From Catenulispora sp. GP43 (lineage in GTDB: Bacteria; Actinomycetota; Actinomycetes; Streptomycetales; Catenulisporaceae), in the NCBI RefSeq assembly GCF_041260665.1, contig NZ_JBGCCT010000005.1, forward strand, positions 248,001 through 312,000: a stretch of 64,000 nucleotides of DNA, in the 5' to 3' direction. The position numbers and the translations under genes are program-made. The notes under the pieces were generated by a model. That model was not told where the DNA came from. It searched no databases and was given only the letters and a program-made list of their open reading frames with translations. Positions within the stretch are counted from its first letter, which is position 1; the number at the start of each line of letters is the position of its first letter. Shown here piece by piece: positions 34,467 through 43,393 of the stretch.

Positions 34467-35881
34467 GGCAGAAGGACCTTCTCTCCCGGGCGGGGGACGA
34501 CAGCCGTCCACCGCAGGCGTTCGGTGATGCGCTCGCGCAGGAACTCGGCGGCTGTCGGCTCGCCGTGGACCAGGTAGGTGGTGTTCGGGGCCCGTACGGT
34601 GCCGAGCCATTCCAGGACTTCGGGGTAGTCGGCGTGCGCCGACAGGCCGGACAGCTGCACGATGCGCGCGCGGACCGGGACGTAGCGGCCGTGGATCTTC
34701 AGCGCTGTGGCGCCTTCGGTCAGGTCGCGGGCCCGGGTGCCGGCGGCGGCGAACCCGACGATCAGGACCGTGTTCCGCGGGTCCGGGAGCGCGGCCTGCA
34801 GGTGGTGCAGGATCCGGCCGCCGGTGGCCATGCCCGAGGCGGAGATCACGATCTGCGGGCCGTTGTGGACGTCGATGCGGCGGGACTCCTCCTGGGTCCG
34901 GGCCAGGCGCAGACCCGGGGGAAGGATCTCGGCCAGGCCGTTCTCGGTGACCGTCGGCAGGAACTGCGGTCGGTGGTCGGCCAGGGCCTCCGAATAGATG
35001 TCGAGCGCGGCCAGGGCCGTCGGGCTGTCGACGTAGATCGGGACGTCGCGCAGCACACCGCGCCGGGCCAGGCCGGCCAGCTCGTGCAGGATCATCTCGG
35101 TGCGGTCCACGGCGAAGGCCGGGATGAGCACCGTTCCGCCGTGTCTGAGCGTGGAGTCGACGGCGTCCTCGAACCGCGCCGCGGAACCGGCGTCGTCGTG
35201 GCGGCGGTCGCCGTAGGTCGACTCCAGGACCAGGGTGTCGGCGCCCTGGAACGGTGCCGGCGGCCGCAGCAGCGGATGGCGCGGGCGTCCCAGGTCGCCG
35301 GAGAAGACGATCGTCGAGGGCTGCGACGCGCCGTCCGGCCCCTCCAGGGTCAGCTCGGCCCAGGCCGAGCCGAGGATGTGGCCGGCGTTGCGCAGGCGGG
35401 CCTGGACGCCGTCGGCGATGCGGGCCGTGGTGTCGAAGTCGAGCTCGGTGAAGTACTCCAGGCAGCGTTCGACGTCCTTGGTGTCGTACAGCGGCAGCGC
35501 CGGCTCGTGCTTGCTCCAGCCGTGCTGGTTGGCGTGCTCGGCGTCCTCCTCCTGCAGATGCGCGGAGTCGCGGAGCACGATCCCGGCCAGCCGGATGGTC
35601 TCCGGCGTGGCGTACACCCGGCCGGTGAAACCGTCCCTGACCAACCGGGGCAGGTAGCCGCAGTGGTCCAGGTGGGCGTGCGTGACGACCGCCGCGTCGA
35701 TGGACTCGGCGGCCACGGGCAGCGGCTCCCAGTTGCGCCGCCGCAGCTTGCCCAGCCCCTGGAACAGCCCGCAGTCCACGAGCACGGAGGAGCGCGTGGT
35801 GCGGACGAGGTACTTGCTTCCGGTGACGGTGCCGGCGCCGCCAAGGAAGGTCAGCGAGCCGGCGGATCGTGGTGCGCTCAT
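34463..35881 (-). CDS. beta-CASP metallo-beta-lactamase-fold RNase/hydrolase, 472 aa
   Basis: The start is the ATG at 35881, with GAGGAG five bases upstream. MBL core: [17 protein letters not shown], zinc motif [42 protein letters not shown]. beta-CASP motifs: [43 protein letters not shown], and the final His region [17 protein letters not shown]. This is the CPSF-like family of RNA-processing exonucleases and endonucleases. Such genes often sit beside Usp and phosphoketolase genes in dormancy islands. A DosR-like box ends 28 bp upstream, and the next genes are linked by stop-start overlaps. Confidence 0.9.
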   Translation of the reverse strand: MSAPRSAGSLTFLGGAGTVTGSKYLVRTTRSSVLVDCGLFQGLGKLRRRNWEPLPVAAESIDAAVVTHAHLDHCGYLPRLVRDGFTGRVYATPETIRLAGIVLRDSAHLQEEDAEHANQHGWSKHEPALPLYDTKDVERCLEYFTELDFDTTARIADGVQARLRNAGHILGSAWAELTLEGPDGASQPSTIVFSGDLGRPRHPLLRPPAPFQGADTLVLESTYGDRRHDDAGSAARFEDAVDSTLRHGGTVLIPAFAVDRTEMILHELAGLARRGVLRDVPIYVDSPTALAALDIYSEALADHRPQFLPTVTENGLAEILPPGLRLARTQEESRRIDVHNGPQIVISASGMATGGRILHHLQAALPDPRNTVLIVGFAAAGTRARDLTEGATALKIHGRYVPVRARIVQLSGLSAHADYPEVLEWLGTVRAPNTTYLVHGEPTAAEFLRERITERLRWTAVVPRPGEKVLLP

Positions 35882-35908
35882 GGCTTCTCCTCGCATGCCG
35901 ACGCGGGC

Positions 35909-35922
35909 GGGGCGATCGTCCA
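35909..35922 (-). promoter_or_regulatory. DosR-like box before the beta-CASP gene
   Basis: GGGGCGATCGTCCA, 10 of 14 matches to GGGACTWWAGTCCC, 28 bp upstream of the ATG at 35881. Confidence 0.5.
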
Positions 35923-36016
35923 ATCGGAGGACACCGGGAACGGCACCCCCTCGAAGCCCGGCGGTCGGCTCGCAGCCCATCGGCTCAGAGCCCGCCGGTT
36001 CAGAGGCCGCCGGCTC

Positions 36017-36445
36017 TCAGGCGTCGTGCTCGTCGTCGGGGTGGTGCGGGATCCGGCGGCCGACGACCTTCTCGGTCACGATCTTGATGAAGTGCTCCCG
36101 CTCGCCCGGCGCCCACGGGTCGACGCCCAGCCCGGCCAGCCGGGTCTGCTCGGCGGGGCTGGTGATCAGCTTGGCGCGGCCCAGGAAGGTCACGTACCAG
36201 CCGTCGCGCGCCGCCTCGTCGATCCGGTCGACCTCGAAGGCGACGACGGTCTCGGCCACGCCGGCGCCGAACATCGAGCCCTTGCGGGTCCGGAACACCG
36301 GGTCGCGGCCGTCCAGCCGGAAGTTGACGATGAAGACGGCCGGCAGGGCGTAACGGCTGTAGACGATGCGGCCGATCGGCACCGTCGCGGCGAGGTCCAA
36401 GGCCTCGGCCTCGCTGAAGTGCTCCATGCGCTGTCCCACGGTCAT
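36017..36445 (-). CDS. pyridoxamine-5'-phosphate-oxidase-like split-barrel protein, 142 aa
   Basis: Begins MTVGQRMEHFSEAEALDL. The FMN-binding split barrel is recognisable from VPIGRIVYSRYALPAVFIVNFRLDGRDPVFRT, then a DEAARDGWYVTFLGRAKLI strand and a short tail ending HHPDDEHDA. Proteins of this type are common in mycobacterial and streptomycete DosR regulons and bind flavin or F420. The reaction here is unknown. It is divergent from the sensor kinase and shares with it a 162-bp promoter region holding a DosR-like box 37 bp upstream of its ATG. Confidence 0.85.
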   Translation of the reverse strand: MTVGQRMEHFSEAEALDLAATVPIGRIVYSRYALPAVFIVNFRLDGRDPVFRTRKGSMFGAGVAETVVAFEVDRIDEAARDGWYVTFLGRAKLITSPAEQTRLAGLGVDPWAPGEREHFIKIVTEKVVGRRIPHHPDDEHDA

Positions 36446-36481
36446 GCCTCGATCGTGTCCATCGCCCGGGAGGCGGCAGAA

Positions 36482-36495
36482 GAGGCTTTGGACCC
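36482..36495. promoter_or_regulatory. DosR-like box in the split-barrel protein/kinase divergent promoter
   Basis: GAGGCTTTGGACCC; its complement GGGTCCAAAGCCTC matches the DosR core at 10 of 14 positions. It could control both divergent genes. Confidence 0.55.
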
Positions 36496-36607
36496 TACTT
36501 CCGAGGCCGTTCATTCCGGGTCGTCCGGGCGGGGCCGGATTAGAGTGGGCATGACAGACGCCGGTGCGGGCCGGCGGTCCGCCCACCGTCGGAAAGGCGG
36601 CTCGGGG

Positions 36608-38323
36608 ATGGCCGATCGGGACATGGGCGAGCCCCGCAACTCTTTGCTCCCGCAGCTGCGGATGGACGAGCTGCTGGACGAGCTGATCTCCCGGGTGACC
36701 CAGATCCGGGCCACCCGGGACCGAGTGCAACAGCTTCTGCAGGGCGTCCTGGCCGTCTCCGGCGGCCTGGAGCTGGACCAGGTGCTGTCCACCATCATCG
36801 CCACCGCCACCGAGCTCGTGGACGCCCGCTACGGCGCCCTGGGGGTCATCGACAGCGCCGGGGAGCACCTGGAGCGCTTCGTCACCGTCGGGCTGAGCCA
36901 GCAGGAGATCGACGCCATCGGGCCCTACCCGACCGGCATGGGGCTGCTCGGCCAGCTCATCCGGCACCCGGTGCCGCTCCGGCTGGCCGACATCGCCGCT
37001 CACGAGTCCTCGTTCGGGTTCCCCGACAACCATCCGCCGATGCGGACTTTCCTTGGTGTTCCGATCCGGGTCCGGGACAAGGTCTACGGCAACCTGTACC
37101 TGACCGAGAAGCGCGGCGGCTCCCAGTTCGACGCCGATGACGAGACGCTGCTGACCGCCCTGGCCGCGGCGGCCGGCGTGGCGATCGACAACGCCCGCTT
37201 GTACGACGAGGCACAGCAGCGGCAGCGGCGCATGGAGGCGACCGCCGAGCTGACCCGGGCCCTGCTCTCCGGCGTCGATTCCCGGGACGTGCTCGCCGTG
37301 CTGGTCGAACGGGTGCGGGACATGGCCGGGGCGGAGCTGGTGATGGTATCGCTTCCGGGTTCCGCGGCCGGGCGGCTGACCGTCCAGGTCGCGGCGGGCA
37401 CCGGCGAGAAGCGGGTGCTGGGCGAGTCGGCGCCGGTCGCCGGCTCCGAGGTGGGCGCGGTGTTCACCGACGGGATCGGGCACGCGATCGTCGACGGCGA
37501 GTGGGACGACGGGCCGTTGTGGAAGGAGCTCGGCCTGGGGCCGGCCTACATCGCCCCGCTCGGCGCGGCGGGCAAGGTGCGCGGGGCACTGGTGGCCGCC
37601 AAGCGGTTCGGGGCCCTGCCGTTCGACGCGGGTGTCGTGCGCATGCTGACCGAGGTCGGCTTGCAGGTCGCGGTCGCGCTGGAGCTGGCCGACCACCGGT
37701 CGGACGCGGACCTGCTGGCCCTGTACGCCGACCGGGACCGGATCGGCCGGGACCTGCACGACCTGGCCATCCAGCGGCTGTTCGCCACCGGGATGACGCT
37801 GCAGTCGGTCTTGAAGATCACCGAGAAGCAGGCGGTCCGGGACCGGGTGAACCGGGCCGTGTCCGAACTCGACGACACCATCAAGGTGATCCGCTCGACC
37901 ATCTTCGCCCTGTCCGAGCACGGAGGGCCGGACGAGCCCGGGTTGCGGGCACAGGTGTTGCAGGTCTGTCAGGAGTCTTCGCCCGTGTTGGGCTTCACTC
38001 CCGCGGTGCGGTTCACCGGGCCGGTCGACTTCGAGGTCTCCGACGGCGCGGTCGAGCACGCGCTGGCCGTGACCCGGGAGGCGCTGTCGAACGTGGGGCG
38101 GCACGCACACGCTTCGAAGGCCGAGGTCGATGTGGAGACCGCCGACGGGTCGCTGGTGCTGCGGATCGCCGACGACGGGGTGGGGATGCCGGCGGACGCG
38201 GTCCGGCGCAGCGGGTTGGGGAACCTGGCCGACCGGGCTGCGGCGCTCGGCGGCGAGTTCTCGGTGGAGCCGGCTGAGGGTGGGGGGACGGTTTTGACGT
38301 GGCGGGTTCCGCTGGAGGATTGA
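36608..38323 (+). CDS. DosS/DevS-like sensor histidine kinase with two GAF domains, 571 aa
   Basis: Starts at ATG 36608 (alternative ATG 36551). Residues 45-200 are GAF-A (LVDARYGALGVID, GFPDNHPPMRTFLGVPIRVR), 210-360 GAF-B, 375-440 HisKA_3 with phospho-His384 (DRDRIGRDLHDLAIQRLF), and the rest the ATPase (REALSNVGRHAHAS, ADDGVGMP, GLGNLADRAAALGGEF). His142 in NHPPM sits where I place the proximal heme ligand (His149) of M. tuberculosis DosS. So a redox, oxygen, NO or CO-sensing heme is predicted. The partner regulator gene is adjacent but convergent, 46 bp away, rather than in one operon. Confidence 0.9.
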   Translation: MADRDMGEPRNSLLPQLRMDELLDELISRVTQIRATRDRVQQLLQGVLAVSGGLELDQVLSTIIATATELVDARYGALGVIDSAGEHLERFVTVGLSQQEIDAIGPYPTGMGLLGQLIRHPVPLRLADIAAHESSFGFPDNHPPMRTFLGVPIRVRDKVYGNLYLTEKRGGSQFDADDETLLTALAAAAGVAIDNARLYDEAQQRQRRMEATAELTRALLSGVDSRDVLAVLVERVRDMAGAELVMVSLPGSAAGRLTVQVAAGTGEKRVLGESAPVAGSEVGAVFTDGIGHAIVDGEWDDGPLWKELGLGPAYIAPLGAAGKVRGALVAAKRFGALPFDAGVVRMLTEVGLQVAVALELADHRSDADLLALYADRDRIGRDLHDLAIQRLFATGMTLQSVLKITEKQAVRDRVNRAVSELDDTIKVIRSTIFALSEHGGPDEPGLRAQVLQVCQESSPVLGFTPAVRFTGPVDFEVSDGAVEHALAVTREALSNVGRHAHASKAEVDVETADGSLVLRIADDGVGMPADAVRRSGLGNLADRAAALGGEFSVEPAEGGGTVLTWRVPLED

Positions 38324-38369
38324 GGGTGGGGCGAAGTCGGGGGTCGTGCGGCGCGCGGCTGGGTCGGGC

Positions 38370-39134
38370 TCAGCGGTGGCGGGACTGCCCGGACTTGATC
38401 TCGGAGACCATCACCGCGGCCTGCACGCGCCGGGTCAGACCGAGTTTCGCCAGCATCGCCGAGACGTAGTTCTTGACGGTCTTCTCGGCCAGGAACATCC
38501 GCTCGGCGATCTGCCGGTTGGTCAGGCCCTCGCCGATCAGGTCCAGGACCTTGTGCTCCTGCGAGGTCAGCTGCGCCAGCGGGTCCTTCTTCTCGTCGGC
38601 GGCCCGCAGCTTGGCCATCACCTTGGCCGCGAGCCTGGGGTCCAGCAGCGACTCGCCGCCGGCCACCGTCCGCACTGCCGAGACCAGTTCCGGGCCCAAA
38701 GTCTGCTTGAGCAGGTAGCCCGAGGCGCCGGCCATGATCGCGTCGAACAGCGCCTCCTCGTCGGCGAAGGACGTCAGCATCAGGCAGCTCAACTCGGGCA
38801 GCTTCGAGCGCAGTTCGCGGCACACCGTGACGCCGTCGCCGTCCGGGAGCCGCACGTCCAGGACGGCGACCCGGGGCCGCAGCGCCGGAACCCGGGCCAG
38901 GGCCTCGGCGGCGGTGGCACCCTCCCCGACGACCTCGAAGTCCGGCTCGTCCTCCAGCATGTCCCGCAGGCCTCGGCGGACGACCTGGTGGTCGTCCAGG
39001 AGGAACACGCCGATCTTGGTGCCGGCGGCGGTGGTGGTGGCGGTGGCAGTGGTGCTGTCGGTGGTGGCAGTGGTTTCGGTGGTGCCGTCGGTGTCGGTGC
39101 CGGTGGTGCCGTCGGGGCCGTTGCCGCCGTCCAT
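38370..39134 (-). CDS. DosR/DevR-like NarL-family response regulator with Thr-rich N-terminal extension, 254 aa
   Basis: The receiver starts near residue 40 ([18 protein letters not shown]), with phospho-Asp93 in [13 protein letters not shown] and the [12 protein letters not shown] segments. The linker [15 protein letters not shown] leads to a LuxR-type [23 protein letters not shown], then [20 protein letters not shown]. The recognition helix EKTVKNYVS is, from memory, the same as in M. tuberculosis DosR. The ATG at 39134 has GGGAGG nine bases upstream. It adds about 38 residues of Thr/Gly/Asp low-complexity sequence that DosR lacks. A DosR-like box 71 bp upstream implies autoregulation. Confidence 0.92.
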   Translation of the reverse strand: MDGGNGPDGTTGTDTDGTTETTATTDSTTATATTTAAGTKIGVFLLDDHQVVRRGLRDMLEDEPDFEVVGEGATAAEALARVPALRPRVAVLDVRLPDGDGVTVCRELRSKLPELSCLMLTSFADEEALFDAIMAGASGYLLKQTLGPELVSAVRTVAGGESLLDPRLAAKVMAKLRAADEKKDPLAQLTSQEHKVLDLIGEGLTNRQIAERMFLAEKTVKNYVSAMLAKLGLTRRVQAAVMVSEIKSGQSRHR

Positions 39135-39204
39135 GGTGCCGAGCCTCCCGTGGCCGCGTGGATGTCCTGCACACGACAGTAAGGCCGCGGCGCCTCCGCC
39201 GGAC

Positions 39205-39218
39205 GGGCCGAAAGTCCT
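39205..39218 (-). promoter_or_regulatory. DosR-like box before the response regulator
   Basis: GGGCCGAAAGTCCT, 11 of 14 matches to the DosR core, 71 bp upstream of the regulator ATG. Confidence 0.65.
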
Positions 39219-39238
39219 GTGTTGCGCGAGCCGGGGGA

Positions 39239-39541
39239 TCAGGGCGCCCCGCGGCGCAGGAACACCACGTCGGTGTCGGGCGCGAGGGCGGTGTGCGGCG
39301 CCAGCGCGGCCCGTACCGCGCCGCGGATGTCGAGGCGGGCCGGGGGCTCCAGGACCTGGGTGGTGCTCACGTACACGGTCGCCAGGCGCTCGCGCTGGAT
39401 CACGGCGATCCGCGGCTGGTCGTCGTCCCAGTGCGCGGCCAGCGCCCGCTGGACGGCGATGAGCAGGTCGCGGTGCGCGTCGGGGCCGAGTTCCGTGGGC
39501 GGCGGGGAGGGGGGTGCGTGGTCGTCGTAGACGGTGCTCAT
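39239..39541 (-). CDS. small acidic protein of unknown function, 100 aa
   Basis: Begins [19 protein letters not shown], then a helix ([18 protein letters not shown]) and two strands ([20 protein letters not shown]). The ending is [12 protein letters not shown]. No family recognised. It lies between the response regulator and the site-2 protease on the same strand. A DosR-like box about 95 bp upstream (39637-39650) could serve it. Its place inside the island is the only clue to its role. Confidence 0.65.
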   Translation of the reverse strand: MSTVYDDHAPPSPPPTELGPDAHRDLLIAVQRALAAHWDDDQPRIAVIQRERLATVYVSTTQVLEPPARLDIRGAVRAALAPHTALAPDTDVVFLRRGAP

Positions 39542-39636
39542 GGCTGGCCTGGCCGATCTGTCGAAGGATCCTCGTCCTTTTCCCAGATTCGCGCCGCGGC
39601 GTGCGTCGCCGCAGAGTCCATGATCCCGTTGTCGCA

Positions 39637-39650
39637 GGGTCGAAGGTCCC
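39637..39650 (-). promoter_or_regulatory. DosR-like box before the 100-aa gene
   Basis: GGGTCGAAGGTCCC, 11 of 14 matches; differs from the 30474 box by a single base. Confidence 0.6.
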
Positions 39651-39670
39651 GGGGTCCTGCTCCGGGCGCC

Positions 39671-40822
39671 TCACGGCACCGGGCCGCCGGGCCCCGAAGC
39701 CCGGGAACGCACCGACGCCCACTGCATCGCGCGGCTGATGTCCGACGGGGTGACCATGCCGACCAGGCGGCCGTCGTCCAGGATCAGCGCGTGGTGCGCC
39801 GGTGCGGTGGTCAGGCGGGGGATCAGGGCTTCGGCCGGGTCGTCCGGGGCGGCCACGACCAGTTGGTCCAGGGGGTACATGATCTCGCGGAGCCTGATGT
39901 CTTCGCGGGCGGCGGGCGGGATGCGGCGGATGCGGTCCAGCGTGATCAGGCCGATCGGGGTGGGGTCGCCGACCGTGAGGGGGAATGCGGAGTGGCGGTG
40001 GTGTGACGGGTCCTCCAGGAAGCGCTCCACGGTCAAGGAGGCCGCGACCGGTTCCGGGTCGGGGGTCATGATCTGGCGGGCGCGGATTCCGGACAGCAGG
40101 GTGTGGATGCGGGTCTGGCGGCTCTCGGCCGTGGCCGAGACCAGGAGGAACCAGCCGGTGAGGGCGAACCAGAACCCTTCGATGCTCCCGGTCAGGAAGA
40201 GCAGCACGGTTCCGCCGCCGATGAAGAGCCAGCCCAGGAAACGGCCCGCCGCTGCGGCCGCCAGCGCGGAGCGATTGCGGTCGCCGGTACGCCACCAGAC
40301 GAAGGCGCGCAGCAGGCGTCCCCCGTCCAGCGGGGCGGCCGGCAGGGCGTTGAACACCGCCAGCAGGATGTTGATGGCGCCGAGCCAGGCGGCCGAGGCG
40401 ACGATGGGGCCGGGGGCGCCGGCGGTCCGCAGGGTGAGGGCGAAGCCGGTGAACAGTGCGCCGAGGAGCAGGCTGACCAGCGGTCCGATCCCGGCGACGC
40501 GCAGTTCGGCGGAGGCGGAGGGCATGTCGCCGTCCAGCCTGGTCATGCCGCCGAGCAGCCACAGCGTGATGCCGGAGACGGTGAGGCCGTTGCGGCGGGC
40601 CACGACCGCGTGCGAGAGCTCGTGGGCGAGCAGGCACAGGAAGAACAGCGTCGCGGTGATCAGGGCCGCGGTCCAGTACACGGCGTGGGAGTGGCCGGGC
40701 TCCTCCTGGGGGAGCACGGTCCCGGCCAGGCCCCACGCGATGAGGACGAAGACCACCAGGACCGACCAGTTCACGCCGACCTCGACGCCGAGGATGCGGC
40801 CCAGTTTCACGGTGTCGCCCAT
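39671..40822 (-). CDS. site-2 protease (M50) with two CBS domains, Rip3-like, 383 aa
   Basis: The start is the ATG at 40822, with GGAGG seven bases upstream. Several membrane helices enclose the zinc motif [11 protein letters not shown] (HELSH at residues 67-71) and the second motif [17 protein letters not shown]. The C-terminal 135 residues hold two CBS domains ([37 protein letters not shown]). It resembles Rv2625c (Rip3), which lies in the DosR regulon of M. tuberculosis. Intramembrane cleavage of an unknown substrate, perhaps tuned by adenylate binding to CBS, is the likely role. A DosR-like box lies 62 bp upstream in the space shared with the divergent Usp gene. Confidence 0.92.
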   Translation of the reverse strand: MGDTVKLGRILGVEVGVNWSVLVVFVLIAWGLAGTVLPQEEPGHSHAVYWTAALITATLFFLCLLAHELSHAVVARRNGLTVSGITLWLLGGMTRLDGDMPSASAELRVAGIGPLVSLLLGALFTGFALTLRTAGAPGPIVASAAWLGAINILLAVFNALPAAPLDGGRLLRAFVWWRTGDRNRSALAAAAAGRFLGWLFIGGGTVLLFLTGSIEGFWFALTGWFLLVSATAESRQTRIHTLLSGIRARQIMTPDPEPVAASLTVERFLEDPSHHRHSAFPLTVGDPTPIGLITLDRIRRIPPAAREDIRLREIMYPLDQLVVAAPDDPAEALIPRLTTAPAHHALILDDGRLVGMVTPSDISRAMQWASVRSRASGPGGPVP

Positions 40823-40883
40823 GTCAGAACCTCCGTTCCGACGCTCCACCTCCACGCTATGTCCTCATGCCGCGTGCCGGAAC

Positions 40884-40897
40884 AGGACCATCGGCCC
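40884..40897. promoter_or_regulatory. DosR-like box centred between divergent site-2 protease and usp genes
   Basis: AGGACCATCGGCCC (complement GGGCCGATGGTCCT), 10 of 14 matches. It is 62 bp from one start codon and 64 bp from the other, so it could serve both. Confidence 0.6.
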
Positions 40898-40960
40898 TGT
40901 TCATCGGCCGGAGCACGACATGTCCTGGTAGCGGGGACCTTGCGGTTCGGAGGAGACGCC

Positions 40961-41764
40961 ATGGTCGGACGCCGCGTAGTCGTCGGTGTGGACGACAGCG
41001 ACAACAGCCTCATCGCGCTCGACGCCGCGGCCGCGGAGGCGGCGCTGAGGCGTCGGCCGCTGCACGTCGTCCACGCCGACCCGTTCGCGGGCTCCGCTGC
41101 CGAGGGGCTCCCCGAGCCCGGACTCTGGGTGGACCGCGCGGTGCGGCGTGCCGGGGCCGGCCATCCGGAACTCACCGTCACCGGCGAGGTGGCCAGGGGT
41201 TTTCCGCAGGCGGTGCTGGTCGGGGCGTCCCGGGACGCCGAGCTGGTCGTCATCGGCGACCGCGGGCTCGGCGCGCTGGCCAGGGCACTGGCCGAGACGG
41301 TCGCGGGCGCTCTGGTGCTGAAGACGTCGTGTCCGGTGCTGGTGACGCGCGGCCTCGGCGACCCGGGTGGCCCGATCGCGGTCGGTGTCGACGGTTCGGC
41401 CGTTTCCCAGTCCGCGGTCGGCTTCGCCTTCGCCGAGGCGGATCTGCGCGGTCGGCGGCTCGCGGTGGTTCACGCGTGGACGCGTCCGGAGCCGCATCTG
41501 CCCGGCGTCGTCGTGTCCGTGCGGATCGGGGCGGAACGGCTGGTGTCCGAGGCGTCGGCGGGCTGGTGCGAGAAGTACCCGGATGTGTTGGTGAGCGACG
41601 TGCTGGTGCACGGGCTCCCGCGCCACGCGTTGATCGACGCCGGTGAGAGCGCGTCCCTGATGGTCGTCGGTGCGCGGGGCCGGACCATGCCGGCGGGTCT
41701 CGGGTCGGTCAGTCGGCATCTGGTCTATCGCGCACCATGTCCGGTGGTCGTCGTACCGCGTTGA
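40961..41764 (+). CDS. universal stress protein with two Usp domains, 267 aa
   Basis: The ATG at 40961 follows GGAGGAGACGCC. Two Usp halves are present, but the nucleotide motif is eroded. The first reads VIGDRGLGALARALAETVA, lacking the final Gly-Ser of the G-x2-G-x9-G(S/T) pattern. The second has VVGARGRTMPAGLGSVS. Shorter than its three relatives here, so it may not bind ATP in the first domain. It is divergent from the site-2 protease across a DosR-like box and is followed by another Usp gene 47 bp downstream, probably one operon. Confidence 0.88.
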   Translation: MVGRRVVVGVDDSDNSLIALDAAAAEAALRRRPLHVVHADPFAGSAAEGLPEPGLWVDRAVRRAGAGHPELTVTGEVARGFPQAVLVGASRDAELVVIGDRGLGALARALAETVAGALVLKTSCPVLVTRGLGDPGGPIAVGVDGSAVSQSAVGFAFAEADLRGRRLAVVHAWTRPEPHLPGVVVSVRIGAERLVSEASAGWCEKYPDVLVSDVLVHGLPRHALIDAGESASLMVVGARGRTMPAGLGSVSRHLVYRAPCPVVVVPR

Positions 41765-41811
41765 GCGTCGTCGAACCGCGTCGAACCGCGTCGAGCAAGG
41801 AGGCAAACACC

Positions 41812-42660
41812 ATGGGAGTCGTCGTCGGCTATGGCCGGAGCCCGTCCAGCGAGCGCGCGGTCGATGTGGCGGCGGAAGAGGCCGCGCGACGTGGTGTCGA
41901 GCTCACAGTGGTGCACGCGCTCCACCATCATCACGGCGCGGCGATGTCCCGTGCCGAGTCCTCGTCCGCGCTCACGGGGCAGGATGTCGCCGAGGAAGGC
42001 GCCGAACGCGCCCGGGTCGGTCACCCCGGGCTGTCGGCGCACGCGGTGTCGGTGGAGGGCACGGCTCCGGCGGCGCTCGGTGCGGCGTCGGCGGACGCGG
42101 ATCTGCTGGTCGTCGGGCATCGGGGGCGCGGCGGGTTCGCCGGTCTGCAGCTCGGTGACGTGGCCGTGCGGACCGTGGCCCGGGCCGGCTGCCCGGCCGT
42201 GGTCGTGCAGGGCGCCTCTGACGGCACCCGCGGCGTGGTGGTGGCGGCCGTGGATGTCGGCGACAGTGCCGAGGAGGTCCTCGAGTTCGCCTTCGCCGAG
42301 GCCGCTCAACGGGGTGCGCGGCTGAAGGTGGTCAGCGCGCTGGAGATGCTCTGGCCCTTCGCGTATGCCGGTGACCATGGTCAGTTGCGTCATGCGTCGG
42401 AGGAGGTCGGGGAACGTGCCGACGCGGCCCTGCAGGAACGGCTGCGACCGTGGCGGGAGAAGCATTCGGATGTCGTCGTGGAGTGCGAGCTGGACCAGGG
42501 GGCGCCGAGCACGGTTCTGGCCGAGGCCACGACGCACGCGGACCTGATCGTCGTCGGCGGTCGCCGGCGCGGGGAGCACCAGGGAATGCACCACGGTCCG
42601 ACCGCGACCGCCCTGCTGCACCACGCCGACTGCCCGGTCGCGGTCGTTCCGCACGGGTGA
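41812..42660 (+). CDS. universal stress protein with two Usp domains, 282 aa
   Basis: The ATG at 41812 has AAGGAGGCAAACACC upstream. First ATP motif VVGHRGRGGFAGLQLGDVA is nearly intact; the second domain has VVGGRRRGEHQGMHHGPTA. Residues 38-42 are His-rich (ALHHHHGAA). The 47-bp leader contains repeats of GTCGAACCGC. The stop codon region is duplicated: 17 bases including the TGA are repeated exactly, so the frame still ends at the first copy. Likely cotranscribed with the previous Usp gene. Confidence 0.9.
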   Translation: MGVVVGYGRSPSSERAVDVAAEEAARRGVELTVVHALHHHHGAAMSRAESSSALTGQDVAEEGAERARVGHPGLSAHAVSVEGTAPAALGAASADADLLVVGHRGRGGFAGLQLGDVAVRTVARAGCPAVVVQGASDGTRGVVVAAVDVGDSAEEVLEFAFAEAAQRGARLKVVSALEMLWPFAYAGDHGQLRHASEEVGERADAALQERLRPWREKHSDVVVECELDQGAPSTVLAEATTHADLIVVGGRRRGEHQGMHHGPTATALLHHADCPVAVVPHG

Positions 42661-42678
42661 ACGTTCCGCACGGGTGAA
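42645..42678. repeat. 17-bp perfect tandem duplication spanning a stop codon
   Basis: CGTTCCGCACGGGTGAA occurs twice head to tail; the first copy contains the Usp stop codon. Recent slippage or duplication. Confidence 0.85.
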
Positions 42679-42798
42679 CGCCGGCGGCCGCGCCGTTCCG
42701 GGCCTCGGGCCTTTTCAGGCTTCTTCGGGCTTCTTAGGGCTCGAGGGCGGGTTCCCGGACGGCGCGGCCGCGGTCGTTCTCGGCGTTCTCGGTCGTTC

Positions 42799-43197
42799 TC
42801 AGGCCAGCACCTTCTCCTTGGCTCGCTGGAACTCCTCCTCGCTCAGGACCCCGTCGTTCTTCAGCCCGGCGAGTCTGGTGAGCTCGGCCCCGGTGTCCGT
42901 CTTGGAGCCGCCGTCGCTGCCCGCTGTCTTGCGGATGTAGTCGTCGAACTGTTCCTGGTTCTGCCGGGCCTGGTCGACATCCCGTTCGCCCATGCTGTGG
43001 CCCCGCACGATGAGGTAGACGAACACCCCGATGAACGGCAGGACGCAGCAGAAGATGATCCACCCCGTCTTGGCCCAGCCGGACAGCTTGCGGTCCCGGA
43101 AGACGTCTGCGAACACGCGGAACAGCAACAGGAACCACATGATCCACAGGAAGAACCAGAGCATCATCCAGAAGGCGTTGAGAAGGGGATGGGACAT
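42799..43197 (-). CDS. small membrane protein with PLDc_N-like helices and SHOCT tail, 132 aa
   Basis: Two membrane helices (FWMMLWFFLWIMWFLLLFRV and WIIFCCVLPFIGVFVYLIV), separated by FRDRKLSGWAKTGW as in PLDc_N domains, then a flexible region. A C-terminal SHOCT motif follows (ELTRLAGLKNDGVLSEEEF through KEKVL). SHOCT domains are short oligomerisation or anchoring helices. Typical of actinobacterial stress islands; role unknown. It is divergent from the alcohol dehydrogenase across a DosR-like box. A CGCCCCGC/GCGGGGCG hairpin lies in its leader (43215-43232). Confidence 0.85.
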   Translation of the reverse strand: MSHPLLNAFWMMLWFFLWIMWFLLLFRVFADVFRDRKLSGWAKTGWIIFCCVLPFIGVFVYLIVRGHSMGERDVDQARQNQEQFDDYIRKTAGSDGGSKTDTGAELTRLAGLKNDGVLSEEEFQRAKEKVLA

Positions 43198-43291
43198 GGT
43201 GTGCCTCCTTCGGTCGCCCCGCAGGCGGGGCGGGTCGTGCCCACTACCACGGTCTTGATTCGATCGTCCGCGCGGCCGGGATGGGGGAGCA

Positions 43292-43305
43292 GAGGCTTTA
43301 GGCCC
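43292..43305. promoter_or_regulatory. DosR-like box between SHOCT and alcohol dehydrogenase genes
   Basis: GAGGCTTTAGGCCC (complement GGGCCTAAAGCCTC), 11 of 14 matches. 88 bp before the dehydrogenase and 94 bp before the SHOCT gene. Confidence 0.65.
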
Positions 43306-43393
43306 TAGTTATTCCGATATGTATTGCTTTCAACCTGATCCCGGCCGCTGCCGATGCGGGCTCGCGGCGCGACACTTGACGTGGAGGTGCCGT

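Noticed and set aside
40921-40945. GGGGACCTT before the usp gene as a second DosR box
   Set aside because: One half-site GGGAC only; the mirror half is absent.
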